From SURF-32 sp964648365 (GTDB lineage Bacteria > Planctomycetota > Phycisphaerae > UBA1845), in NCBI GenBank assembly GCA_964648365.1, contig CAZYLK010000063.1:1-29439 (forward strand): a stretch of 29,439 bases of DNA, given 5' to 3'. Below, piece after piece: positions 1-7,239 of this stretch; the first letter of the stretch is position 1; every line of letters starts with the position of its first letter. Below the pieces are notes generated by a model, which saw only the letters and a program-made list of their open reading frames with translations, did no database searches and was not told the DNA's origin. A program made the translations under genes and the position numbers.

Positions 1-46
1 TTCTCCCGGCGAGCCGACGATTGTGTCACGCACTCCGCTACGCGGC

Positions 47-190
47 GGGTGGCACGGTCTCGTCTTCGAGGCCGCGGTGAGCGACGGGTGGCACGGTCTC
101 GTCTTCGAGGCCGTGGTGAGCGACGGGTGGCTCGTCTTCGAGGCCGTGGTGAGCGACGTGTGGCTCGTCTTCGAGGCCGTGGTCAGCGCA
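47..190. repeat. Tandem hairpin repeat array (39, 39, 33, 33 bp units)
   Basis: Four tandem units lie at 47-85, 86-124, 125-157 and 158-190. The first two are 39 bp; the last two lack a 6-bp segment and are 33 bp. Each 39-bp unit contains CACGGTCTCG, a TCTT loop and CGAGGCCGTG (unit 1 has one change). This gives a 10-bp stem with one G-U wobble when transcribed from the plus strand. The 33-bp units keep only the inner part of the stem. The array begins 25 nt beyond the stop of the biotin carboxylase gene. Open frames through it are products of the repeat, not genes. It resembles REP-type extragenic palindromes; that label is inferred. Confidence 0.9.
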
Positions 191-215
191 GCAGGCGTGC
201 GCGGCCACATTCCGA

Positions 216-1718
216 TCAGCAACCGCGCCAGGCGCCGGCATTCTGCCACGGGCCGCGCTCGCGGGCCGCATCCGCAACCCCGGCGGATCCTCGCGCCCCT
301 GCGGCCTGGGACGATCGCGCCGCCAGCGCTGCGGCAATAAACGCTTCGTCCGGCGGCTGGTCGGCCTGGCCCAGCGGTTCGATGTGCTTTTCGTCAAGGA
401 ATCGCGTGTGAATCCGCCCGGCAACGAAGGCGGGCTCGTCCATCAGTGCCCGCAGGAACGGGATGTTCGTGGTGACGCCGAGCACGACGTAGCGGTCCAG
501 CGCCCAGCGCATCTTCGCCAGCGCGGCCTCGCGCGTGTCGGCCCAGCAGATGAGCTTGGCGAGCATCGGATCATAATAGACGCTGACTTCGCCGCCCGGC
601 CGTACGCCGTCGTCGACGCGGATGCCGTCGCCGCGAGGCGGTACGTAGGCGGCCAGCGTGCCCGTGGACGGCAGGAAGCCGCGGGCGGCGTCCTCGGCAT
701 AGATGCGGCATTCGACGGCGTGGCCGCGGCGCGTCAGGCTTTCCTGTGTGAACGGCAGCGGCTCGCCCGCCGCCACGAGCACCTGCGCCCGGACGAGATC
801 CTCGCCGAGGATCATCTCGGTAACGGGATGTTCCACCTGCAAGCGTGTGTTGACTTCCAGGAAGTAAAACTCGCCCGTCTCGTCGAGCAGGAACTCGACC
901 GTGCCCGCATTCGTATATCCCACCGCGCGCCCCGCGGCCGCGCCGGCTTCGCCCATGCGCTGCCGAAGCGACTCACTCACCGCAACAGACGGAGATTCCT
1001 CGATGATCTTCTGATGCCGCCGCTGAATCGAGCATTCCCGCTCGTACAGATGGACGACGTTGCCGTGCGTGTCGCCGAAGATCTGGATTTCGACGTGGCG
1101 GGCGCGGGCGAGGTATTTTTCCAGGAAGACGCGGCTGTCGCCGAAGGCGGCGTTGGCCTCGCGCTGGGCGCCTTCGATGGCGCCGAGCAGGTCAGCCTCG
1201 CGCTCGACGACGCGCATGCCCTTGCCGCCCCCCCCCGCCGCGGCCTTGATGAGCACGGGGTAGCCGATGCGATCCGCTTCGGCCCTCAACACGTCCATCG
1301 ACGCGGCCGCGCCGGACCAGCCGGGCACAGTCGGCACGCCTGCGGCCTGCATCCGCTCCTTGGCGATCACCTTGTCGCCAAGCGTGCGAATCACCTCCGG
1401 CGTGGGTCCGATGAACGTGAAGCCGGCGTCGGCGCACGCCTGCGCGAAGGCGGCGTTTTCAGAAAGAAAGCCGTAGCCGGGGTGGATGGCGTCCACGTGG
1501 TGGATGCGGGCAAGCTGGAGCAGGCGTTCGGCCCGCAGATACGTCTCGCCGGAAGTGCTGCCTTCGAGCGGATAGGCTTCGTCGAGCGCGCCCACGTGGG
1601 CCGAGTTGCGGTCCGGCTCGGAATAGACGCCGACGGCCGTGATGCCCATCTGCTGGAGCGTGCGGGCGATGCGGACGACGATTTCGCCGCGGTTGGCGAT
1701 GAGGATCTTTCTGAGCAT
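216..1718 (-). CDS. accC: Biotin carboxylase subunit (AccC / methylcrotonyl-CoA carboxylase alpha-like)
   Basis: ATP-dependent carboxylation of biotin, the first half-reaction of an acyl-CoA carboxylase. The 500-residue product opens with the family start KILIANRGEI, followed by HPGYGFLSENA, the glycine-rich ATP-grasp loop GGGGKGM near residue 162, ERECSIQRRHQK and the active-site block EVNTRLQVEHPVTE near residue 286. Stand-alone biotin carboxylases are about 450 residues. The extra ~50 residues at the C-terminus are low-complexity and contain no biotin-attachment MKM motif, so the carrier domain must be a separate protein. The ending TNIPFLRALMDEPAF..HTRFLDEKH is closer to methylcrotonyl/propionyl-CoA carboxylase alpha chains than to E. 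coli AccC. With the LiuC-like hydratase upstream, a role in leucine degradation (LiuD-like) is the best inference; acetyl- or propionyl-CoA carboxylase remain possible. The start ATG has a weak AGGTG-type site. Confidence 0.9.
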   Translation of the reverse strand: MLRKILIANRGEIVVRIARTLQQMGITAVGVYSEPDRNSAHVGALDEAYPLEGSTSGETYLRAERLLQLARIHHVDAIHPGYGFLSENAAFAQACADAGFTFIGPTPEVIRTLGDKVIAKERMQAAGVPTVPGWSGAAASMDVLRAEADRIGYPVLIKAAAGGGGKGMRVVEREADLLGAIEGAQREANAAFGDSRVFLEKYLARARHVEIQIFGDTHGNVVHLYERECSIQRRHQKIIEESPSVAVSESLRQRMGEAGAAAGRAVGYTNAGTVEFLLDETGEFYFLEVNTRLQVEHPVTEMILGEDLVRAQVLVAAGEPLPFTQESLTRRGHAVECRIYAEDAARGFLPSTGTLAAYVPPRGDGIRVDDGVRPGGEVSVYYDPMLAKLICWADTREAALAKMRWALDRYVVLGVTTNIPFLRALMDEPAFVAGRIHTRFLDEKHIEPLGQADQPPDEAFIAAALAARSSQAAGARGSAGVADAARERGPWQNAGAWRGC

Positions 1719-1786
1719 TCTACTGAGGCACCTAGAATTGAGAACGGCTAATGCGGCAAGTCCGCCTCCGGCGCAGCGACAAAGAA

Positions 1787-2059
1787 TCAGGAGAAAGCTT
1801 CCGAGTCAGCTTGCGCCTTCCCTCGCGTGACCAACTCAACGAACCGCACAAGAAACGCCAGCTCGTTCGCGTCGATTGAGTATCCATACTCTTCCAGCTC
1901 AGCCTCGAGCGCGAACTCGCGTAGGTTTTGCAGGCATGCCCGCAGCAGATGCCTCATCCCGCCCACATCGTAACCATCATCATCATTCCACATTCTCCAA
2001 TTTCGCAAACAGCATTCTAAGTCATCGTAGCTGCGGATGTCTGAGCACTTACATGACAT
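1787..2059 (-). CDS. Small acidic hypothetical protein
   Basis: Family not recognised. From ATG at 2059 it encodes 90 residues; an in-frame GTG at 2089 would add ten. The protein is acidic and contains a Trp/Asp-rich stretch (NWRMWNDDDGYD) followed by a predicted helical half with AELEEYGYSIDANELAFL. It has no signal peptide or membrane segment. It sits between the crotonase and biotin carboxylase genes, 56-68 nt from each, so it is probably cotranscribed. Its codons (TTA, AGA, TCA, AAT, TGT) are visibly more AT-rich than those of the flanking genes, suggesting a different origin. The amino-acid composition looks protein-like rather than like a shadow frame, but start and function are uncertain. 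Confidence 0.55.
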   Translation of the reverse strand: MSCKCSDIRSYDDLECCLRNWRMWNDDDGYDVGGMRHLLRACLQNLREFALEAELEEYGYSIDANELAFLVRFVELVTRGKAQADSEAFS

Positions 2060-2115
2060 TCGAGTTTCCCAGACAGCTCTGGCTTCCACCAGACCGCGCG
2101 GCGGTACAGAGACCT

Positions 2116-2907
2116 CTATTCCTCATACTCCTGCCATCCCGGCTTTCGTTTCTCAAGGAACGCCCGCAGGCCGTCCTGGCCTTCGGGCGAGGCTCGTAAT
2201 TCGGCGATGGTTCTGGCCGTCGCGTCCTGCACACGATCCCAGTCTACGCCCGCGACGGCGCTGAGGATCCGTTTGCAGGCCGCCAGGGCGTTCGGACCGT
2301 TGCCGGCGATCGTCTGACACGTGGCCGCAATCCAGGCGTCCATCGCTTCGACGGAGTCGAACACTTCGTTGACCAGTCCGATGCGTCGCGCCTCATGGCC
2401 GTCGAAGCGTTCGGCGGTCAAAGCGTAGCGCCGCATCGCGCCGGGGCCGAGGCGTTCGGTGACGAACGGCGAGATCACGGCCGGGGCGATGCCCAGCTTG
2501 ACTTCGCTCAACGAATAAACGGCCGATTCCACCGAGGCAACGATGTCGCACGCCGCCGCCAGGCCGACGCCGCCGCCGATGCACGCGCCATGCACGCGGG
2601 CGATGACCGGCTTCGGGCACTCGCGGATGGTCCGCAGCATGTTCGACATGCGCAGCGCGTCGGCGACGTTCTCGTCGAACGAGTAGTCGACCATGCGCCG
2701 CATCCAGTTCACGTCGGCGCCGGCGCAAAACGACTTGCCCTCGCTGCGCAGGATGACGACGCGGGCCGTGTCGCTCCGGCCGACGGCCTCGAACGCAGCC
2801 GTCATCTCGTCAATCACGCTGTCGTTGAAGGCGTTGTGCAGGTCGGGGCGGTTAAGGCTGACGCGGGCAACGGCGCCGCCGATGGATGTATTGACGAACT
2901 CAGGCAT
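2116..2907 (-). CDS. Enoyl-CoA hydratase/isomerase family protein, methylglutaconyl-CoA hydratase (LiuC)-like
   Basis: Crotonase-fold protein of 263 residues, the normal family length. Visible motifs: NRPDLHNAFND near residue 20, the oxyanion-hole segment FCAGADVNWM near residue 60, CIGGGVGLAAACD near residue 105, and SEVKLGIAPAVISPFV near residue 135, which carries a catalytic-type Glu. The PAVISP block and the following ALTAERFDGHEARRIGLV are typical of the bacterial LiuC/AtuE group, which hydrates 3-methylglutaconyl-CoA in leucine catabolism or its geranyl analogue; other crotonase substrates cannot be excluded. The ATG is preceded by a GGGGAAG ribosome site. It is the first gene of a minus-strand set with the small unknown gene and the biotin carboxylase. 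Confidence 0.85.
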   Translation of the reverse strand: MPEFVNTSIGGAVARVSLNRPDLHNAFNDSVIDEMTAAFEAVGRSDTARVVILRSEGKSFCAGADVNWMRRMVDYSFDENVADALRMSNMLRTIRECPKPVIARVHGACIGGGVGLAAACDIVASVESAVYSLSEVKLGIAPAVISPFVTERLGPGAMRRYALTAERFDGHEARRIGLVNEVFDSVEAMDAWIAATCQTIAGNGPNALAACKRILSAVAGVDWDRVQDATARTIAELRASPEGQDGLRAFLEKRKPGWQEYEE

Positions 2908-3030
2908 TCATCGCTTCCCCATGCTTTCGTGCTCATTGTTGGTACAGTTGGCTGGCCGGAGTCGCCGGGGCCAGTCGCGTCATATGCCGATTGTCCGTTC
3001 CGGCTTGCGTCGTCGCAGCACGCGGTCCGC

Positions 3031-3432
3031 CTACTCCGCCGATGCTGGCGTGCTTCCGGCATCGAGGCCGTTATCAGGGAGGCCCCTCACTCTCATCTTA
3101 TGATCGGTCACCACGACGTTGCACCCCGACAGGCTCTCCAGATCCACTGTCTCACACACAGTCTGCATTCGTTCGATGAGGGTCCGTCGGCTCGGATCGC
3201 GGAGGCGAAGGATCATGATTCCCGCGTGTGAGTGCGGACGGAACGACCTGAGATCTGAGAAGTCGAGATCCTGGGTCATCAGGAATCGGCCTTCGCGCTG
3301 TACCGCGTCCCAGATGGTGGCGTCATCGCTACCTTCCAGTCCCTCCTGCGGCACCGTCTCTACTTGATGTCCGTGTTCGGCAAGCGTAAACGCCAAGTCC
3401 ACCGGCAGGTTCTCGTCGAGTTTAATCTTCAC
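3031..3432 (-). CDS. DUF5615 PIN-like protein (putative toxin)
   Basis: A 133-residue protein starting KIKLDENLPVDLAFTLAEHGH, with LMTQDLDFSD near residue 52 and a GIMILRLRDPSR segment. This is the DUF5615 PIN-like family (Mut7-C/VapC-related fold), in which the N-terminal D-E and the central D-x-D form the putative acidic metal site. These proteins are usually paired with a DUF433 partner and are considered ribonuclease toxins of toxin-antitoxin pairs; activity is inferred. The start is GTG and overlaps the stop of the DUF433 gene by 4 nt (GTGA), indicating translational coupling. Confidence 0.85.
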   Translation of the reverse strand: MKIKLDENLPVDLAFTLAEHGHQVETVPQEGLEGSDDATIWDAVQREGRFLMTQDLDFSDLRSFRPHSHAGIMILRLRDPSRRTLIERMQTVCETVDLESLSGCNVVVTDHKMRVRGLPDNGLDAGSTPASAE

Positions 3433-3668
3433 GGCAGGGCCGGTGTTCCGGGCAGCGGCAGGTCGTCCTCAGCGGCGGCGGCGGCAAAGGCGATCACCGC
3501 CTGGACGTCGGCGGCCGTCAGAGTCGGAAACGCCTGGACGATCTGTTCAACGCCGTCACCATCCGCGAGGCTGGCGAGGACCGTACGAAGGGTGACGCGC
3601 GTGCCTCGAATCACGGCTTGGCCGCCACAAATCTTGGGGTCGCGAATGATTATCTCCGCCGCCGTCAT
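3429..3668 (-). CDS. DUF433 protein (putative antitoxin)
   Basis: A 79-residue protein with the DUF433 signature: IIIRDPKICGGQAVIRGTRVTL (residues 6-27) followed by a helical segment with LADGDGVEQIVQAFPTLTAADVQAVIAFA. DUF433 proteins have a small winged-helix-like fold and act as the antitoxin/DNA-binding partner of DUF5615 proteins. It is the first gene of the pair, has a GGAG ribosome site 9 nt before the ATG, and its TGA lies inside the start of the toxin gene. Autorepression is likely by analogy, but no operator is obvious in the 128 nt upstream. Confidence 0.88.
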   Translation of the reverse strand: MTAAEIIIRDPKICGGQAVIRGTRVTLRTVLASLADGDGVEQIVQAFPTLTAADVQAVIAFAAAAAEDDLPLPGTPALP

Positions 3669-3796
3669 TTCGCTCTACTCCAACGCCTACCGTTCGATCC
3701 TCCCATTCTAGCCGCCCCATCGGACGACGCCATTCTCCCCGACCCTCGATGTCCGCTACCTGCTTTCACCTTCACTCGCCGCTGCGGACGCCCACG

Positions 3797-6028
3797 TCAC
3801 GGCGACAGTCGAAAAGGCGTGCCTTCGCGGAACATCCGGGCCTTCTCCGTCAGGCGCGTGTAGGACCGTGTGTCGCCGTATCGGGCCGCGAGATCGGCGG
3901 CGCGGTCGGCGATCTCGGCCGCCTGATCGAAGTCGCCCACGGTCGCCCGCGCCGCCGCCAGAGTCTCCAGCACGGTGAAATCTCCGCCGTCGGTCAGTGC
4001 GTCCAGTTCCTCGGCGATCTGAAGCGCCGCCGCCCCGTCGCGCAGGTCGTCGACCGGCACCGTCGCGAGCAATTCCGCCAGTTGCAACGAGAGCGACAGA
4101 TCCTTCGGGTGCATGCGTACGCCTTCTCGAAACACCGCCAGCGCCCGCGGCCAGTCACGGATGCGGATCAGGAAGTTGGCGTACTCGTCGTGCAGACCGC
4201 GCCGCATCGGATCGAGCGCCGCCACCCGTTCGTAGCAGACGATCGCTTCGTCGTAGGCGCGCGTCAGGTGGAGGAGTCGCGCCATGTGGAGCCAGGTCAG
4301 CGGGTCTGCGGGGTTCAACTGCAGCGACCGGCGGTAATGCTGCGCGGCCGCGGCGTACATGGACCGTTCGTCCGGACTTCCGGCCGCCATCATGGCGATC
4401 GTGTCCGCGTACTTGGCGTGGGCAATCGAACTTTCCGGACACGTCTTGACCGCCTGCCGCCACAGCGACAGCGGCCACGCCCACACGTCGCACTGTTGCC
4501 ACGTCGCCCGGCTGAGCAGTGCAATGAGCACGGCCGCAGCGGCGCAGGCGACGTTTGCGCCGCGCCGGGCCGACAGCGACTGCGGCACCCGGGCGACCAG
4601 CGTCGCGATCAACCCGCCGCCCAGCATCGCCCAGGGCAGGCAGGAGAAATAGCTGTACCGGTCCGCCACCAGTTGCGGGCCCGACTGGGCCAGTCCCAGC
4701 ACGGGAGAGACGGTCACCGCGTACACCGCCGCGGCCGCCAGCCACCAGGGCTGCCGCCGGACCAGCAGCAGCGCGATCAGCAGCCCCCCCCCGACCGCGA
4801 TCGCTGAGATCGTGAACATGTCGCCGACCAGCACCGCGCGGGGCGGCAACTGGATCATCGGGCCCAGCCCGGTCGGCAGAACCGTCTTCCACACATAGAA
4901 CGCCAGCCCGTAGACCGCCTGCGCCGCCCGCGCCGTCACGTCGTATTCAGCCAGAGTGTAGGCCGCCCCGGTCGCCCGCTGCGCGTGGTATGCCATCACT
5001 GCCGCCCCGCCGGCCAGCGCCAGCATCGGCAGCTTCTCGACCACGAGGCGCCAGGCCGGCAGCGTGCCCGGCTTGGGGGGGGGGAGCGGATCGGCCGCCG
5101 CGTCCCCCGCGGATCCCACCCGCCGCCGCAACCGCCGAAGCGGGTAAACGTCAACGATCAGCAGCGCCACCGGCAGCGTCATGGCCGCGGCCTTCGACAG
5201 CAGCGACAGCGCCAGACACAGGAGGGCGACGAGGTACCACCACCGCCCGCCGCGCGTGTAGCGCACGTAGGCCAGCACGCATCCCAGGTAAAACACCATA
5301 GCCAGAACGTCGCGCCGCTCCGTGACCCACGCGACGGACTCGGCCCGCAGGGGATGCAGGGCAAAAAGCAGCGCCGCCACCGCCCCGCCCAGGACGAACG
5401 CCGTACGCCGATACTCCCAGGCTCGGCCCGCGGCGGCCGCCAGCACCCGCCGGGCCACCAGGTAACACAACACGCCCGAGATCGCATGCAGCACGACGCT
5501 GGTCAGGTGAAAGACAAACTCGTCATTCGTCTGCACCACCGATTGCAGCAGCGCTTCGTCTACGGCGTACGACAGCCACGTAAGCGGCTGGTAGTGCCCG
5601 AACTCAACCGAGGTGAACATCCAGTGCAGGTGAGCGTCGGTGAATCCGCCGAAGTTGGCGTTGCCGACCACGACGTGATCGTCATCCCAATTGACGAACC
5701 CCGCCTCCAACGCCGGTTCAAACGTGACGGCGACGGAGGCCAGAATTCCCAGGACAACGGCGACGCGCAACCACAACGGCGCCGGCCGCGATGGCTCCAC
5801 GATGTCCGGATAACGCCCGACGGCGCCCCGACCTGCCCCCGCCACTCTCGTCAGTCCAGGCTCCGCTTTCCGTACCCACGGCTGTTCGGTGACGTCAGCG
5901 GATGCCGGAGTCGCGTCCGCCGTGCCAGACGCGTCTGCGGCGCCGCCGCCGGGGCGCAGTGGACCCCCTGTCGGCGACGTCGGCCGATCGCCCTTGCTGC
6001 CAGCTTCGGAAGGATCGTCCGTCACCAT
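3797..6028 (-). CDS. TMTC-like multi-pass glycosyltransferase with C-terminal TPRs
   Basis: Polytopic membrane protein of 743 residues from the ATG at 6028; an in-frame ATG at 6148 would add 40 low-complexity residues. After a disordered Pro/Gly/Ala-rich N-terminus come a first membrane helix (LWLRVAVVLGILASVAVTF), then AGFVNWDDDHVVV, HYQPLTWLSYAVD and HPLRAESVAWVTERRDVLA, and about eight to ten further hydrophobic helices. The last ~230 residues form TPR-like helices (e.g. YRRSLQLNPADPLTWLHMAR, YDEAIVCYERVAALDP). The acidic NWDDD in the first extracytoplasmic loop and the ERRD block are hallmarks of GT-C enzymes related to eukaryotic TMTC O-mannosyltransferases. Lipid-linked sugar donor and substrate are unknown. 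It is transcribed divergently from the phosphoesterase gene. Two long homopolymers (nine C at 4784, ten G at 5075) lie in frame. Confidence 0.85.
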   Translation of the reverse strand: MVTDDPSEAGSKGDRPTSPTGGPLRPGGGAADASGTADATPASADVTEQPWVRKAEPGLTRVAGAGRGAVGRYPDIVEPSRPAPLWLRVAVVLGILASVAVTFEPALEAGFVNWDDDHVVVGNANFGGFTDAHLHWMFTSVEFGHYQPLTWLSYAVDEALLQSVVQTNDEFVFHLTSVVLHAISGVLCYLVARRVLAAAAGRAWEYRRTAFVLGGAVAALLFALHPLRAESVAWVTERRDVLAMVFYLGCVLAYVRYTRGGRWWYLVALLCLALSLLSKAAAMTLPVALLIVDVYPLRRLRRRVGSAGDAAADPLPPPKPGTLPAWRLVVEKLPMLALAGGAAVMAYHAQRATGAAYTLAEYDVTARAAQAVYGLAFYVWKTVLPTGLGPMIQLPPRAVLVGDMFTISAIAVGGGLLIALLLVRRQPWWLAAAAVYAVTVSPVLGLAQSGPQLVADRYSYFSCLPWAMLGGGLIATLVARVPQSLSARRGANVACAAAAVLIALLSRATWQQCDVWAWPLSLWRQAVKTCPESSIAHAKYADTIAMMAAGSPDERSMYAAAAQHYRRSLQLNPADPLTWLHMARLLHLTRAYDEAIVCYERVAALDPMRRGLHDEYANFLIRIRDWPRALAVFREGVRMHPKDLSLSLQLAELLATVPVDDLRDGAAALQIAEELDALTDGGDFTVLETLAAARATVGDFDQAAEIADRAADLAARYGDTRSYTRLTEKARMFREGTPFRLSP

Positions 6029-6221
6029 CGCGTCGGACGATACTGCCCGCGCGCCCGCCCGACAAACCGCGCCTGACGGCTCCTCAAGCCGCGCGCCGCA
6101 CGACCGCCCGCATTGACGCTGCCCGCGGCTGCCCCTACAGTCACCCATCCCGCAGAGTCATCCAAGTGCGTTGGACGCGGGTTCCGGGTTGTGAGGCTCT
6201 CGAGGCGCCCGACGAGGTTCC

Positions 6222-7046
6222 GTGTTCGCGATCATTTCAGACATTCACGGCAACATCGACGCCCTCGAAACGGTGCTGGCGGACATCGACCGGCGCTCGA
6301 TCAAGGAGGTCTATTGCCTGGGCGACGTGGTCGGCTATGGCGCGGCGCCCAAGGCCTGCCTGGATCGGATCATGGAGCGGTGCGAGATCACCCTGTGCGG
6401 AAACCATGACCACGCCGTGTTTTACGAGCCGTGCAACTTCAACGTGGGCGCCGAGCGGGCGATCTACTGGACGCGGCACGTGCTGGAAGAAGAGACGAAC
6501 AAGGCTCTGCGCGACCGTCGCTGGGAATTGCTGGGGCGGTTGCCGCTGCGGTTTGAGGCGAAGGGCATCCTGATGGTTCACGCCTCGCCCCGCCGGCCGG
6601 TCAACGAGTACCTCTTCGCCGAAGACGTTTACACCAACCCGAACAAAATCCTGTCGAACTTCGAGCGGCTCGAAGCTCGGCACATGGCTGCGGTCGTCGG
6701 GCATACGCACGTGCCCGGCGTCTTCCTGGACGATCCATACTTTGATCCGCCCGACGAACTGCCGGACCCGAACATCTACTCGGTAACGGCCGACGAAAAG
6801 GCGATCATCAACGTCGGCAGCGTGGGGCAGCCGCGCGATCGCGATCCGCGGGCGTCGTACACCGTCGTACACGAAAAGGGCGAAGCGCCGGACGACTACG
6901 ATCCGCCGGCGGTGGGGGATGATGAGTATTGCGTGACGTTTGAGTTCATCCGGCTCGACTACGATATCGAACGCGCGGCGCGGCGCATCTTCGATACGCC
7001 GGAACTGGACGATTTTCTCGGCTCCCGGCTCTTCGAGGGTAGGTAA
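6222..7046 (+). CDS. Calcineurin-like metallophosphoesterase
   Basis: Cytoplasmic-type phosphoesterase of 274 residues. The dimetal motifs appear in order: SDIHGN (residues 6-11), LGDVVGYG (about 32-39), CGNHDHA (about 59-65), MVHASP near 120 and VGHTH near 160, with NVGSVGQPRD near 200. This fits the YfcE/PrpE-like single-domain subgroup; the substrate could be a phosphodiester, a nucleotide or a phosphoprotein and cannot be told from motifs. The start is GTG with GAGG 4 nt upstream. The C-terminal acidic segment (GEAPDDYDPPAVGDDEY) is an insertion relative to the minimal fold. It is the first plus-strand gene of the divergent region and is followed by yidC after a 193-nt gap. Confidence 0.88.
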   Translation: MFAIISDIHGNIDALETVLADIDRRSIKEVYCLGDVVGYGAAPKACLDRIMERCEITLCGNHDHAVFYEPCNFNVGAERAIYWTRHVLEEETNKALRDRRWELLGRLPLRFEAKGILMVHASPRRPVNEYLFAEDVYTNPNKILSNFERLEARHMAAVVGHTHVPGVFLDDPYFDPPDELPDPNIYSVTADEKAIINVGSVGQPRDRDPRASYTVVHEKGEAPDDYDPPAVGDDEYCVTFEFIRLDYDIERAARRIFDTPELDDFLGSRLFEGR

Positions 7047-7144
7047 CGAACGAATACCCGGTTTGTGGCGAATATCAGCAGCGGATTCCCCGAAAGGGCA
7101 CAGGGACGCAGGCGCTGCCCGGCCCGTTCGCTTCCGGCCGCCCT

Positions 7145-7178
7145 CCGGCGCCGGGCGGGTCCGTTGACCGGGCGCCGG
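7145..7178. other. GC-rich inverted repeat upstream of yidC
   Basis: CCGGCGCC (7145-7152) and GGCGCCGG (7171-7178) form an 8-bp stem that can extend inward by two further G-C pairs past a mismatch. It lies in the gap between the phosphoesterase stop and yidC. No T-run follows on the plus strand, so it is not a clear intrinsic terminator; a leader hairpin of yidC mRNA or chance in GC-rich DNA are both possible. Confidence 0.3.
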
Positions 7179-7239
7179 TTCGACTCTCAGTCGGGACGTA
7201 CGCCACCGCGCAGTGCGGCTTCGCCTCCTGATACGGCTC

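Noticed and set aside
47..190. CRISPR array
   Set aside because: Units are directly contiguous with no unique spacers, and no cas genes are present.
23..424. Open frames with repeated GLEDE / LVFEAVVS peptides at the left edge
   Set aside because: They are translations of the tandem hairpin array and the accC 3' end; no start signal and no protein-like sequence outside the repeat.
384..1751. Long plus-strand open frame opposite the biotin carboxylase
   Set aside because: It is Arg/Ala/Val-rich without any domain pattern and lies exactly antisense to a well-conserved enzyme; a GC-rich shadow frame.
7047..7239. Small RNA gene upstream of yidC
   Set aside because: Only one GC-rich hairpin and no recognisable RNA motif or T-run; not enough to call.
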